From: a virus
Reading direction: 5' to 3' (one strand)
IMG/VR virus record: IMGVR_UViG_3300032331_003707
Span: 1 to 64,000 of that record
Length of the DNA: 64,000 nt
Within the stretch, counting starts at the first letter, position 1; every line of letters starts with the position of its first letter. The translations under genes and the position numbers were made by a program. The notes under the pieces were generated by a model, which was not told where the DNA came from, made no database searches, and was given only the letters and a program-made list of their open reading frames with translations. This document shows, in pieces, positions 48,793 to 55,747 of this stretch.

Positions 48793-49128
48793 ATGAGTAA
48801 AAAAACAAGCAAAATCATCACAGTATCCTTCAATGAAGGTAAAGAGCGAGTTAGAACAATGATTAGCGAGACATTCTCCCATATGATAGGTGATGTTGTA
48901 CTTGATCTACAACAACTCAAAGATAGTGGTGATTTAGATGAATTACAATCAACCACAAGCATGTTACAAACATTTCTAAGCATGCAAAAATCTATGTTGC
49001 TAAGCTTAGATAAGTGTTATTGCTTAGCAGAGATTGTAGGTTTAAGTAGTGAGTATGATATATTTGAGGAGTGTGAAGAGCAATTGGTTGGGGCGTTTTT
49101 AGGACAAAACATAATCATAATACAATAA
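48793..49128 (+). CDS. Helical hypothetical protein
   Basis: 111 residues, helical with a coiled-coil-like middle (VVLDLQQLKDSGDLDELQ). N-terminus MSKKTSKIITVSFNEGKE is like that of the 51461 protein (MSKKTIKINLN). Unrecognised. Confidence 0.6.
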   Translation: MSKKTSKIITVSFNEGKERVRTMISETFSHMIGDVVLDLQQLKDSGDLDELQSTTSMLQTFLSMQKSMLLSLDKCYCLAEIVGLSSEYDIFEECEEQLVGAFLGQNIIIIQ

Positions 49129-49148
49129 TAAATTCCCTAACTTCTTAG

Positions 49149-49188
49149 CCGAGATTTTCAAGTATTATATATTATCTTTATAGTATAA
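49149..49188 (+). promoter_or_regulatory. CCGAG promoter copy 12
   Basis: CCGAG at 49149, 19 nt, TATCTTTATAGTATAA at 49173. Confidence 0.75.
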
Positions 49189-49205
49189 ATTAAAAACATA
49201 AACAT

Positions 49206-49436
49206 ATGAAATTTCAATGTATTAAAGGTTTCGCAACATCAGATAATATATCTGTAATTGCAATGGAAGGTGATGTGGTTGAATTAATTTCAACTGATGA
49301 AGGTGAAGTTGTAGTGAATGGGATAGCAGGATGGTGTAATGGGTTTGAATTAAACTTCACACCAAGAGAATTCACTACACACTTCAGAACACTTGGAATC
49401 ACATATACTATTTGGGATAAGGATAAAGTAAAATAA
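49206..49436 (+). CDS. Small beta-rich hypothetical protein
   Basis: 76 residues, SH3/OB-like strand pattern (FQCIKGFATS, DVVELISTDEGEVVVNG). Unrecognised. Confidence 0.6.
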   Translation: MKFQCIKGFATSDNISVIAMEGDVVELISTDEGEVVVNGIAGWCNGFELNFTPREFTTHFRTLGITYTIWDKDKVK

Positions 49437-49447
49437 AAACAAACAAT

Positions 49448-49990
49448 ATGAAAACAGTAGAAGAACAAATCGCAGAGTTACAAGACCGATTAAATAAACT
49501 TGAAAACAACTTAACAGAACGCTCTGAAGAGTATGAGCCGTGTTGTATTGAGGAGTGTACTTGTGAAGAACCTGAAACAGAAACGAATGAAGAAAAAGTC
49601 ATATTAAGACGAGGTGAGGTTTTAACAGAAGATGATAATGGACCTGAGTTTGACAGTGCAGGGTTTAGCGAAGCAGACCGCGAACCAGACCCAGAACAAA
49701 CAATATCATTCAATAGAGAAGAACTAATCACACTTGCTGCTAAACTAATGGAGCGAGCCTTAAAAGCAGCTAAAGAAGCAGTGGCAGATACTGAGTTTGA
49801 TGTTGATTCGTTAGTTTCATTAGAGTTAAATACGTGGAGTGGTAATACAATTGAAGTTGAGTTAGACAAAGACACAATTGTTGATAATATATGTAGTGAG
49901 ATTAGTGATACTATTTATTTAGATAATGACTCAGTTGAAGATGAATTACATGATATTTTAGTAGAAATAGGTAAAATAAAAATAAGTTAA
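49448..49990 (+). CDS. Acidic coiled-coil protein
   Basis: 180 residues with very high Glu/Asp content. N-terminal coiled coil (EEQIAELQDRLNKLENNLTER), a Cys cluster CCIEECTCEEPE, an acidic linker, then a helical domain (ELITLAAKLMERALKAAKEA). A DNA-mimic or partner-binding role is possible but not shown. A terminator follows. Confidence 0.6.
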   Translation: MKTVEEQIAELQDRLNKLENNLTERSEEYEPCCIEECTCEEPETETNEEKVILRRGEVLTEDDNGPEFDSAGFSEADREPDPEQTISFNREELITLAAKLMERALKAAKEAVADTEFDVDSLVSLELNTWSGNTIEVELDKDTIVDNICSEISDTIYLDNDSVEDELHDILVEIGKIKIS

Positions 49991-50019
49991 TTATGTGTGT
50001 GTTTTATATGTGTGCGATT

Positions 50020-50045
50020 GTGGGGACTTAGGTCCCCACTCTTGT
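50020..50045 (+). terminator. Intrinsic terminator
   Basis: GTGGGGAC-ttag-GTCCCCAC, perfect 8-bp stem, then TCTTGTT; it abuts the next CCGAG element. Confidence 0.8.
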
Positions 50046-50046
50046 T

Positions 50047-50086
50047 CCGAGGTAAAAAAACATTCGATATTATCTTTATAGTATAA
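50047..50086 (+). promoter_or_regulatory. CCGAG promoter copy 13
   Basis: CCGAG at 50047 directly after the terminator T run, 19 nt, TATCTTTATAGTATAA at 50071. Confidence 0.75.
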
Positions 50087-50103
50087 TTAAAAAATATACA
50101 CAT

Positions 50104-50280
50104 ATGAATCTAATTAAAGTAGAAAGAATCATTGCTCTAAAACAAAGACAAAAACAACTTGCAACACATTATGGCGAGCCAGATTGGGACCTTGAATGGG
50201 AATTGTCAGAACTAGAAGGGTCATTAACAAAACAGGAAGCATCAAAACTAATTGAACTCGAAACAGCAATACTATTTTAG
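50104..50280 (+). CDS. 58-residue helical protein
   Basis: MNLIKVERIIALKQRQKQL..., two helices, acidic end. Single gene between promoters 13 and 14. Unrecognised. Confidence 0.55.
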   Translation: MNLIKVERIIALKQRQKQLATHYGEPDWDLEWELSELEGSLTKQEASKLIELETAILF

Positions 50281-50302
50281 TATTGTTGCCTTAACTCCTT
50301 AT

Positions 50303-50342
50303 CCGAGGTTATTAAGCAGATTATATTAAATTTATAGAAATA
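50303..50342 (+). promoter_or_regulatory. CCGAG promoter copy 14
   Basis: CCGAG at 50303, 19 nt, TAAATTTATAG at 50327. Confidence 0.7.
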
Positions 50343-50358
50343 ATAAAAACATACAATT

Positions 50359-50601
50359 ATGACAGTAAAAGAATTAAGAGAAGTATTAGCAGATTTCGAC
50401 GCAGACATGGAAGTACGATTCGCATACAACTATGGCGATTATTGGAATAGCGAAGTAGCAGCAGACATAACTGATGCAGAAATAGGTCAAGTTCAATACT
50501 CAGCATATCATAGATCAGACAAGGTTGTTGATCCTGACAGAGATAATGATGACGATAGCATAAATGCCTTAACCGCTCCACACGTAGTGATTTTAAGATA
50601 A
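50359..50601 (+). CDS. TVKELxExL-family small protein
   Basis: 80 residues: MTVKELREVLADFDADMEVRF, acidic loop, HVVILR end. Same layout as the protein at 55059 (MTISEMIEQL...DIEVVL). Common small phage family of unknown function. Confidence 0.65.
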   Translation: MTVKELREVLADFDADMEVRFAYNYGDYWNSEVAADITDAEIGQVQYSAYHRSDKVVDPDRDNDDDSINALTAPHVVILR

Positions 50602-50614
50602 TACAACTCCTTAG

Positions 50615-50654
50615 CCGAGATTCTAAAATGAACGATATTATCTTTAGAGTATAA
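50615..50654 (+). promoter_or_regulatory. CCGAG promoter copy 15
   Basis: CCGAG at 50615, 19 nt, TATCTTTAGAGTATAA at 50639. Confidence 0.75.
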
Positions 50655-50671
50655 TTAAAAATAACACACAT

Positions 50672-51049
50672 ATGAAAATCTTATTAACACAAATCGAATC
50701 AGAAGATTATTTCTTGAATGCATTATGTAATGGCCTACATGAATTAGGTAATTACGGAGTTGAACTCGATTACAACGAGGATGAATATAAATTATCACGA
50801 GCATCATTAGGACCAAATGCACCGTGTTTTGAAGATGTATTGATGCAAATGTTACGTGATGGTTACAAATTAGATTTTACTGATACTGAAGCAGAAGAAA
50901 CCACATCTATTACAATGCATGACGTTTACGCTAAGGTACAGGAAACAGATATACGTCATTTATTAGATATGATAAATGAACGAGACGATGCTATAACAGC
51001 AGATGCTATATTACAAACAGTTATATATGGTGAGGTTATCTTCGGATAA
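50672..51049 (+). CDS. Hypothetical protein
   Basis: 125 residues, mixed alpha/beta, acidic (LDYNEDEYKLSRASLG). Unrecognised; single gene with own promoter. Confidence 0.6.
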   Translation: MKILLTQIESEDYFLNALCNGLHELGNYGVELDYNEDEYKLSRASLGPNAPCFEDVLMQMLRDGYKLDFTDTEAEETTSITMHDVYAKVQETDIRHLLDMINERDDAITADAILQTVIYGEVIFG

Positions 51050-51062
51050 CCTTACCTTTTAG

Positions 51063-51102
51063 CCGAGGTTATTCAACATTTGTTATTACTTTTATAGTAT
51101 AA
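51063..51102 (+). promoter_or_regulatory. CCGAG promoter copy 16
   Basis: CCGAG at 51063, 19 nt, TACTTTTATAGTATAA at 51087. Confidence 0.7.
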
Positions 51103-51119
51103 GAAAAAATAACACACAT

Positions 51120-51389
51120 ATGAAAAAGTATCAAGACATACCCGAAATTACCGAGTATATACAAGCCCAAGAACTAATGATGTTAGCAGATTTAGCTAGG
51201 TTTGGTATTAGTGAAGGTAAGTTTCAACTTGAATTGTGTAAAGAAGAATTGAAAGCAACACCAGACATGGATGAACGGGAAGAAATTCTATTACAAGCTA
51301 AAGATATACAACATCATATCGATACATGTAATGAAACACTAAAATTCTTCAAAACGGAATTAAAATCATTAGTGTATATATTTAATTAA
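51120..51389 (+). CDS. Helical hypothetical protein
   Basis: 89 residues, three helices (YIQAQELMMLADLARFG, REEILLQAKDIQHHI). Unrecognised. Confidence 0.6.
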   Translation: MKKYQDIPEITEYIQAQELMMLADLARFGISEGKFQLELCKEELKATPDMDEREEILLQAKDIQHHIDTCNETLKFFKTELKSLVYIFN

Positions 51390-51403
51390 CCCTAATTCCT
51401 TAC

Positions 51404-51443
51404 CCGAGATAAGGGAATAAATGATATTATCTTTAGAGTATAA
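51404..51443 (+). promoter_or_regulatory. CCGAG promoter copy 17
   Basis: CCGAG at 51404, 19 nt, TATCTTTAGAGTATAA at 51428. Confidence 0.75.
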
Positions 51444-51460
51444 TTAAAAAATATACACAC

Positions 51461-51718
51461 ATGAGTAAAAAAACAATCAAAATTAACCTAAACGCAAACA
51501 CAGAAAAAGAATTGTTGTATAGACATTCATACGATTTAGGAACACTAATCGGAACAATGAGTGGTATATTAAAATACACAGATACTACTGACGAAGTGAA
51601 ACGTTTAATACTTAGATCACTACGTGAAATTGAACACGGTGATTCAGAATATAGTAAAAGTAAGATTAAACAGTTAGAAGCATTGGCGGATAGTTTTGGA
51701 TTCGAATTCGAATCCTAA
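51461..51718 (+). CDS. Hypothetical protein
   Basis: 85 residues; MSKKTIKINLNANTEKELLYR start, then helices (GTMSGILKYTDTTDEVKRLILRSL broken by a turn). Unrecognised. Confidence 0.6.
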   Translation: MSKKTIKINLNANTEKELLYRHSYDLGTLIGTMSGILKYTDTTDEVKRLILRSLREIEHGDSEYSKSKIKQLEALADSFGFEFES

Positions 51719-51727
51719 ACTCTTTAT

Positions 51728-51767
51728 CCGAGGTTTTAAGATAGATATTCATATTTTTATAGTATAA
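51728..51767 (+). promoter_or_regulatory. CCGAG promoter copy 18
   Basis: CCGAG at 51728, 19 nt, TATTTTTATAGTATAA at 51752. Confidence 0.7.
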
Positions 51768-51794
51768 GAAAAAATAATAAACACATAAAAGCAT

Positions 51795-51995
51795 ATGAAC
51801 GCAGATATCCACTTCACAGACGACCAAGGTAATGAGTTTTATGTTGGGATAAGAAATGGTGAATTAAGTCAAGTTTGGAAAAATAAAATGGACCTACATG
51901 ATTTTAGAGTTTATTATGAAGAATTAGATAAAATAGAACCTAACCATGGTATGTTTATAGATAGTGATGAATGGGAGAAAGAAATGGGTAGATAG
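51795..51995 (+). CDS. Small hypothetical protein
   Basis: 66 residues, acidic (MNADIHFTDDQGNEFYVGIR). Unrecognised; single gene with own promoter. Confidence 0.55.
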   Translation: MNADIHFTDDQGNEFYVGIRNGELSQVWKNKMDLHDFRVYYEELDKIEPNHGMFIDSDEWEKEMGR

Positions 51996-52011
51996 TACCC
52001 TAACTGTTTAG

Positions 52012-52051
52012 CCGAGATTATTGAGTAAAATATATTATCTTTATATCATAA
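52012..52051 (+). promoter_or_regulatory. CCGAG promoter copy 19
   Basis: CCGAG at 52012, 19 nt, TATCTTTATATCATAA at 52036. Confidence 0.7.
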
Positions 52052-52083
52052 GAAAAAATAATAATCAAATAAAACACACAATT

Positions 52084-52260
52084 ATGCAAAGCGAATTACA
52101 GAAAATCATCAGTAACTTACTTCAATGTGGTATCAGTCAAAGTCAAATCGATGCGTTCGCAGCATTATATAGCGAAGCAGAAAAATTGAAAATTGAATTT
52201 GAAGAATTTGATCAATACGAAAAGGACGGACCATTGTACATCACATTGAAAATAAAATAA
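52084..52260 (+). CDS. 58-residue hypothetical protein
   Basis: From ATG 52084 (an earlier ATG at 52021 would be upstream of the promoter's -7 box). MQSELQKIISNLLQCGISQS..., helical then a short strand. Unrecognised. Confidence 0.55.
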   Translation: MQSELQKIISNLLQCGISQSQIDAFAALYSEAEKLKIEFEEFDQYEKDGPLYITLKIK

Positions 52261-52279
52261 TAATTAAAAATAAAAAATT

Positions 52280-52435
52280 ATGTATAGTTTAGATTGTTCC
52301 TACTACACAAAATCATTTACAACATTAAATGAGTTAATAGATGATGTGACAATATCAGGCATGGACCCAAATTATGAGATAACACGTGACGGAAAAGGAA
52401 TAGGGGAAAATGCAATTGATTACCTAGTATTTTAA
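52280..52435 (+). CDS. 51-residue protein, MYSLxC family copy A
   Basis: MYSLDCSYYTKSFTTLNELI then a TISGMDPNYEIT segment; about 70 per cent identical by eye to the protein at 54147-54302. Duplicate small genes, function unknown. Confidence 0.65.
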   Translation: MYSLDCSYYTKSFTTLNELIDDVTISGMDPNYEITRDGKGIGENAIDYLVF

Positions 52436-52436
52436 T

Positions 52437-52476
52437 CCGAGATAAGAAAGCAGATTATATTAAATTTATAGTATAA
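52437..52476 (+). promoter_or_regulatory. CCGAG promoter copy 20
   Basis: CCGAG at 52437, one base after a stop codon, 19 nt, TAAATTTATAGTATAA at 52461. Confidence 0.7.
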
Positions 52477-52505
52477 GAAAAAATAAAATATAATACCAGA
52501 AAAAC

Positions 52506-52805
52506 ATGAAGACACAGAACGAATTATTCAAAACATTCCTAAACGAGAATATCAATGAATTGAAAGATGTATTGGTGGATACGTTTGAATTAGATGAGGA
52601 TAATGTGAATGATATTGTTGGGTTTGACGGAAACAATTATGATGGGTATTATGGAGTAGATAAAGAAGGAGAATGTGTAACGTTTGGATGTGATATATTT
52701 GAATCATTAGATGATGATTTTGAAGAAGATAATGGTGATGATGTATCGATTGGAACAGATGTGATTGGTGGGAAAGAAATATATTTTGTATGTTACGATT
52801 TCTAA
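52506..52805 (+). CDS. Acidic hypothetical protein
   Basis: 99 residues, over 30 per cent Asp/Glu, few basic residues (LVDTFELDEDNVNDIVGFD; DDDFEEDNGDDVSIG). Possible DNA mimic; unrecognised. Confidence 0.6.
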   Translation: MKTQNELFKTFLNENINELKDVLVDTFELDEDNVNDIVGFDGNNYDGYYGVDKEGECVTFGCDIFESLDDDFEEDNGDDVSIGTDVIGGKEIYFVCYDF

Positions 52806-52821
52806 AATCCTAACTCATTGT

Positions 52822-52857
52822 CCGTGATAAAGAAAGAAAATATATTATCTTTATAGT
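52822..52857 (+). promoter_or_regulatory. CCGAG promoter copy 21 (CCGTG variant), leaderless
   Basis: CCGTG at 52822, 19 nt, TATCTTTATAG at 52846 running into ATG 52858. Confidence 0.7.
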
Positions 52858-53028
52858 ATGAAAGGAAAAATAACAGAAATGATAGTATCAATCATCACAA
52901 TGTATTTGATTGGTAGTTGTATGTTTTTATCGTTTAATCCATATGAATGGAGTATAACGGGAATAATCATATTAACATTAGTATTAGGAAAAGTATTAGG
53001 AGATTTGTATTATGGGACAAAAGAATAA
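52858..53028 (+). CDS. 56-residue two-TM protein
   Basis: MKGKITEMIVSIITMYLIG... with two TM helices. Leaderless start; its end overlaps the next gene by 17 bases. Unrecognised. Confidence 0.55.
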   Translation: MKGKITEMIVSIITMYLIGSCMFLSFNPYEWSITGIIILTLVLGKVLGDLYYGTKE

Positions 53029-53263
53029 ATTTAGTTCGTATAAACATTATCTAACATATCTAACTAATCATGGAGATGTGGAGAGTGATATGATAGAGAA
53101 ATTCATTGAAACGGGATTGTTGATAAAAGAGAAACAAGTGACGGTGGATGGGTATGAAGCGATTGGGTTTCGTGTGATGACGGAACGTGAATTTAACGGA
53201 TCTAAGATGAAGAGAAATGATATTTTTAGTCGTGTTGAGAGATGGTTAATTGGTGACAAATAA
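53012..53263 (+). CDS. Small winged-helix-like hypothetical protein
   Basis: 83 residues: helices then a beta hairpin (KEKQVTVDGYEAIGFRVMT) and a basic helix (KMKRNDIFSRVERWL). Possible DNA-binding wing; unrecognised. Confidence 0.5.
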   Translation: MGQKNKFSSYKHYLTYLTNHGDVESDMIEKFIETGLLIKEKQVTVDGYEAIGFRVMTEREFNGSKMKRNDIFSRVERWLIGDK

Positions 53264-53426
53264 AGATAGTGTGTGTTGTTTTAGGAATGGGAATTGGTGG
53301 TATGTGACATACGTATATATCAATGATATTACGGAATTATGAACACATGCTACCTTCCCCCCATCGCCTTCCAAATTTAGATAAGTAAAAAGAGGATATT
53401 TGTATATATTTTCCCTAACTCCTTAT

Positions 53427-53466
53427 CCGAGGTTCCAAAAAGAAGGAATATATCTTTAGAGTATAA
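53427..53466 (+). promoter_or_regulatory. CCGAG promoter copy 22
   Basis: CCGAG at 53427, 19 nt, TATCTTTAGAGTATAA at 53451. The 163 bases before it (53264-53426) hold no gene. Confidence 0.75.
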
Positions 53467-53496
53467 GTAAAAAGATATAAATTAAAAACAACAACT

Positions 53497-53697
53497 ATGT
53501 TAAGATGGATGTGGGATATGTATGGTATGTTTTCTTTAATGAAACTACTAATGTGGGACCTACCATTTATGTCCCTGAAGTTTACATATTACATGTTTAA
53601 GTACACTATCATAACGATGTATTATGTTATGAAGGGTTGTTTTGAAATGTTTAAGCTTTTTTATGTATTCATAAAGTTTTTAACAGGTATTTTTTAA
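53497..53697 (+). CDS. Hydrophobic Met/Trp/Phe-rich membrane protein
   Basis: 66 residues, extremely hydrophobic, 10 Met and many aromatics (MLRWMWDMYGMFSLMKLLMW). Likely inserts in the membrane; possible toxic or membrane-active early protein. Terminator follows. Confidence 0.55.
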   Translation: MLRWMWDMYGMFSLMKLLMWDLPFMSLKFTYYMFKYTIITMYYVMKGCFEMFKLFYVFIKFLTGIF

Positions 53698-53705
53698 GAG
53701 ATAAA

Positions 53706-53737
53706 AAGGGAACTTGAATAAGATTCCCTTCTCTTTA
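53706..53737 (+). terminator. Intrinsic terminator
   Basis: AAGGGAA-loop-TTCCCTT followed by CTCTTT; overlaps the next promoter's upstream part. Confidence 0.7.
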
Positions 53738-53738
53738 T

Positions 53739-53775
53739 TCGAGATAAGAAGAAAAATGAACGTATTTTTACAGAA
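53739..53775 (+). promoter_or_regulatory. CCGAG promoter copy 23 (TCGAG variant)
   Basis: TCGAG at 53739, 19 nt, TATTTTTACAG at 53763. Weaker -7. Confidence 0.6.
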
Positions 53776-53787
53776 AAAAGAAAACAA

Positions 53788-54099
53788 ATGATTAAGATAA
53801 ATAAACACCCAGAATCAATCGACAACATGAGTAACCTAATAGAATCAGGGTTCACCATGAAATTCGAGAACGGAAATACTATCAGTGTTCAGTTCGGTGA
53901 TTTTAATTACAGTAGTAATAAAGATAAAGGAACAAAGAACACTGCAACATCAGCAGAAGTAGCAATATGGAACAGTGATGGGACGTGGTACGATTTTGGT
54001 GATGAGTTATATATTAAGGGATGGTGTGGTGTTGATGAGGTAGCGAAGTGGGTTTCATTTGCTGCTACCAATGTTTTTAGCCAAGGCTCTGAAGCATGA
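53788..54099 (+). CDS. Hypothetical protein
   Basis: 103 residues, Ser/Asn rich beta layout (NTISVQFGDFNYSSNKD), with DELYIKGWCGVDEVAKWVSF at the end. Unrecognised. Confidence 0.6.
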   Translation: MIKINKHPESIDNMSNLIESGFTMKFENGNTISVQFGDFNYSSNKDKGTKNTATSAEVAIWNSDGTWYDFGDELYIKGWCGVDEVAKWVSFAATNVFSQGSEA

Positions 54100-54120
54100 T
54101 ATCGTACATTTATAGTATAA
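54081..54120 (+). promoter_or_regulatory. CCGAG promoter copy 24 (CCAAG variant)
   Basis: CCAAG at 54081 inside the preceding gene's end, 19 nt, TACATTTATAGTATAA at 54105. Confidence 0.6.
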
Positions 54121-54146
54121 GAAAAAATAATTAAACACACACAATT

Positions 54147-54302
54147 ATGTATAGCTTAAACTGCCATTACTACACAAAGCAATTCCCAGCATTAAACGAA
54201 TTGATAGAGGATATAACTATATCAGGTATGGATCCAAATTATGAGATAACACTTGATGGAGAAGGAACAGGAGAAGAAGCAATTGATTTCATTACTTTCT
54301 AG
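54147..54302 (+). CDS. 51-residue protein, MYSLxC family copy B
   Basis: MYSLNCHYYTKQFPALNELI with TISGMDPNYEIT; paralogue of 52280-52435, each behind its own CCGAG promoter. Function unknown. Confidence 0.65.
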   Translation: MYSLNCHYYTKQFPALNELIEDITISGMDPNYEITLDGEGTGEEAIDFITF

Positions 54303-54341
54303 CCGAGACTCTAGAACATGATATATTATATTTACATAAAA
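54303..54341 (+). promoter_or_regulatory. CCGAG promoter copy 25
   Basis: CCGAG begins on the base after the TAG stop, 19 nt, TATATTTACAT at 54327. Confidence 0.65.
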
Positions 54342-54351
54342 AATAAAGGTT

Positions 54352-54456
54352 ATGAAAAACAACAACACAGCACATTTGGGTAAGTATGTAGTGGTGAACA
54401 ATGTCCCACACAAGTTCGTAAACGGAAAATTAATAGCGCTAACCAAGAAGGGTTAA
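54352..54456 (+). CDS. 34-residue basic peptide
   Basis: MKNNNTAHLGKYVVVNNVPH...KKG; stop inside a terminator stem. Similar to other short phage 'YVVVNNxPH' peptides; unrecognised. Confidence 0.5.
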   Translation: MKNNNTAHLGKYVVVNNVPHKFVNGKLIALTKKG

Positions 54457-54468
54457 GCGCTATTTTTT
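54435..54468 (+). terminator. Intrinsic terminator
   Basis: AGCGCTAACC pairs with GGTTAAGCGCT (one bulge), then ATTTTTT. Abuts promoter copy 26. Confidence 0.8.
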
Positions 54469-54470
54469 AT

Positions 54471-54510
54471 CCGAGACAACACATTGTTTAGTCGTATATT
54501 TAGCTTGTAA
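54471..54510 (+). promoter_or_regulatory. CCGAG promoter copy 26
   Basis: CCGAG at 54471, 19 nt, TATATTTAGCTTGTAA at 54495. Confidence 0.65.
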
Positions 54511-54525
54511 TAAAAAAACACACAC

Positions 54526-54984
54526 ATGAAAATTACAGCATCAACCCCAATCACATCGCTCACCAGCAAAGAATTAACAACGGTAGTGATAAACACAGTA
54601 CAGTGGTGTTTCGATAATTTGAAACAACCACGTCGTCACAGAGTGTTCAACGGTATAAAATTAACCATGCCTGAGATGCATGTGTTCATTTCACGTAAAC
54701 GTGGTTATGATTTGAATCCGAAAAACAATTGTCGTGGTGAATACAATCCATTCATCAACCAAATCATCATTGTTAAAAACAACATTGATAGTTTCGAGGA
54801 TTTGGTCGACACAATCATTCATGAGTATACTCACTCAACACAAACATTAGGTAGCTATGCTAAGAAGAGCCTAAAATATGGTTATTATGATAACCCGTTT
54901 GAGGTTGAGGCACGTACTGTTGCTGCCATTCATACTGATGATTGTGTGTTTGATGTTTGTAAATTGTTAAATCCTAACTATTGA
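54526..54984 (+). CDS. SprT-like zinc metalloprotease
   Basis: 152 residues. Zincin motif IIHEYTHSTQ (about residue 105) with a downstream Glu-containing NPFEVEARTVAA. Similar to small SprT/ImmA-type peptidases. Could cleave a host DNA-bound protein; target unknown. Confidence 0.65.
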   Translation: MKITASTPITSLTSKELTTVVINTVQWCFDNLKQPRRHRVFNGIKLTMPEMHVFISRKRGYDLNPKNNCRGEYNPFINQIIIVKNNIDSFEDLVDTIIHEYTHSTQTLGSYAKKSLKYGYYDNPFEVEARTVAAIHTDDCVFDVCKLLNPNY

Positions 54985-54985
54985 T

Positions 54986-55025
54986 CCGAGATTACAAAGC
55001 GTATTGTCGTATTTTTATAGTATAA
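54986..55025 (+). promoter_or_regulatory. CCGAG promoter copy 27
   Basis: CCGAG at 54986, one base after the stop, 19 nt, TATTTTTATAGTATAA at 55010. Confidence 0.7.
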
Positions 55026-55058
55026 GAAAAAATAATAACAACACATAAACACACGATT

Positions 55059-55253
55059 ATGACAATTTCAGAAATGATTGAACAATTGACCGAGTTAAAA
55101 GCACAACACGGTGACATCGAAGTAGTATTGAACGTTACTGATCACACTGATTGGGATTACAATTTTGAACACCCCGGTTTTGATGTTGGTGAGGTGTATG
55201 AAGAGGGGTTTGATGAAGATACTAACTATTGTATCTGTAGTATACAAATATAG
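55059..55253 (+). CDS. TISEMIEQL-family small protein
   Basis: 64 residues: MTISEMIEQLTELKAQHGDI then EVVLNVTDHTDWDYNF; same layout as 50359-50601. Small phage family, function unknown. Confidence 0.65.
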   Translation: MTISEMIEQLTELKAQHGDIEVVLNVTDHTDWDYNFEHPGFDVGEVYEEGFDEDTNYCICSIQI

Positions 55254-55267
55254 TCGTAGTTACCTAT

Positions 55268-55307
55268 CCGAGATTAGAAGACAAATGTTCGTATTTTTAT
55301 AGTATAA
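55268..55307 (+). promoter_or_regulatory. CCGAG promoter copy 28
   Basis: CCGAG at 55268, 19 nt, TATTTTTATAGTATAA at 55292. Last copy of the array; drives the AT-hook gene. Confidence 0.7.
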
Positions 55308-55344
55308 GAAAAAAATAATAAACACAAAAACAAAACACACAGTT

Positions 55345-55701
55345 ATGAAAAAGAAAAACACAACAACCCCAGCTCCAGTAGTAGTAACAGTTCAATTAGG
55401 TCGTCCAGTTAACCCGACCAGTGAGCGTCAAAAGCGTTTAGCAGCATTTGCAGAGCGTGAAAAGTTAGGTGTAACAGTTAAGCGTGGTCGTCCTGTAGTG
55501 AGTGACAGTGACCGTCAAAAGCGCCTTGCCGAGCAAGCACAACGTGCAGCAGCAAACGGTGGTGTAGCGAAGCGCGGCCGTCCAATTAAAACTGACAGTG
55601 CACGTCAAGCGCGTTTAGCAGAGCGTGAAGCCAAAATTGCTAGCGGTGCAGAAATTAAGCGCGGTCGCCCTGCAATTGCGAAGTTGCCCGAAGTTAAGTA
55701 A
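55345..55701 (+). CDS. AT-hook repeat DNA-binding protein
   Basis: 118 residues with four repeats: LGRPVNPTSERQKRLA, KRGRPVVSDSDRQKRLA, KRGRPIKTDSARQARLA and KRGRPAI. The R/K-G-R-P core is the AT-hook that grips the AT minor groove. GC content is clearly higher than in neighbours. Likely a nucleoid-like or promoter-binding protein in this AT-rich genome. A terminator follows. Confidence 0.75.
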   Translation: MKKKNTTTPAPVVVTVQLGRPVNPTSERQKRLAAFAEREKLGVTVKRGRPVVSDSDRQKRLAEQAQRAAANGGVAKRGRPIKTDSARQARLAEREAKIASGAEIKRGRPAIAKLPEVK

Positions 55702-55724
55702 TTGTAGAGTGCGATTAGTAAGTA

Positions 55725-55747
55725 GTGGGTCCCGTAGTGGGGCCCAC
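55725..55747 (+). terminator. Terminator-like hairpin
   Basis: GTGGGTCCC pairs with GGGGCCCAC over 9 bp, without a long T run. Ends the accessory region. Confidence 0.6.

Noticed and set aside
33969-55307. CRISPR array formed by the repeated CCGAG...TATCTTTATAG units
   Set aside because: Repeats are separated by whole genes of varying length and are promoter-like; no constant-length spacers.
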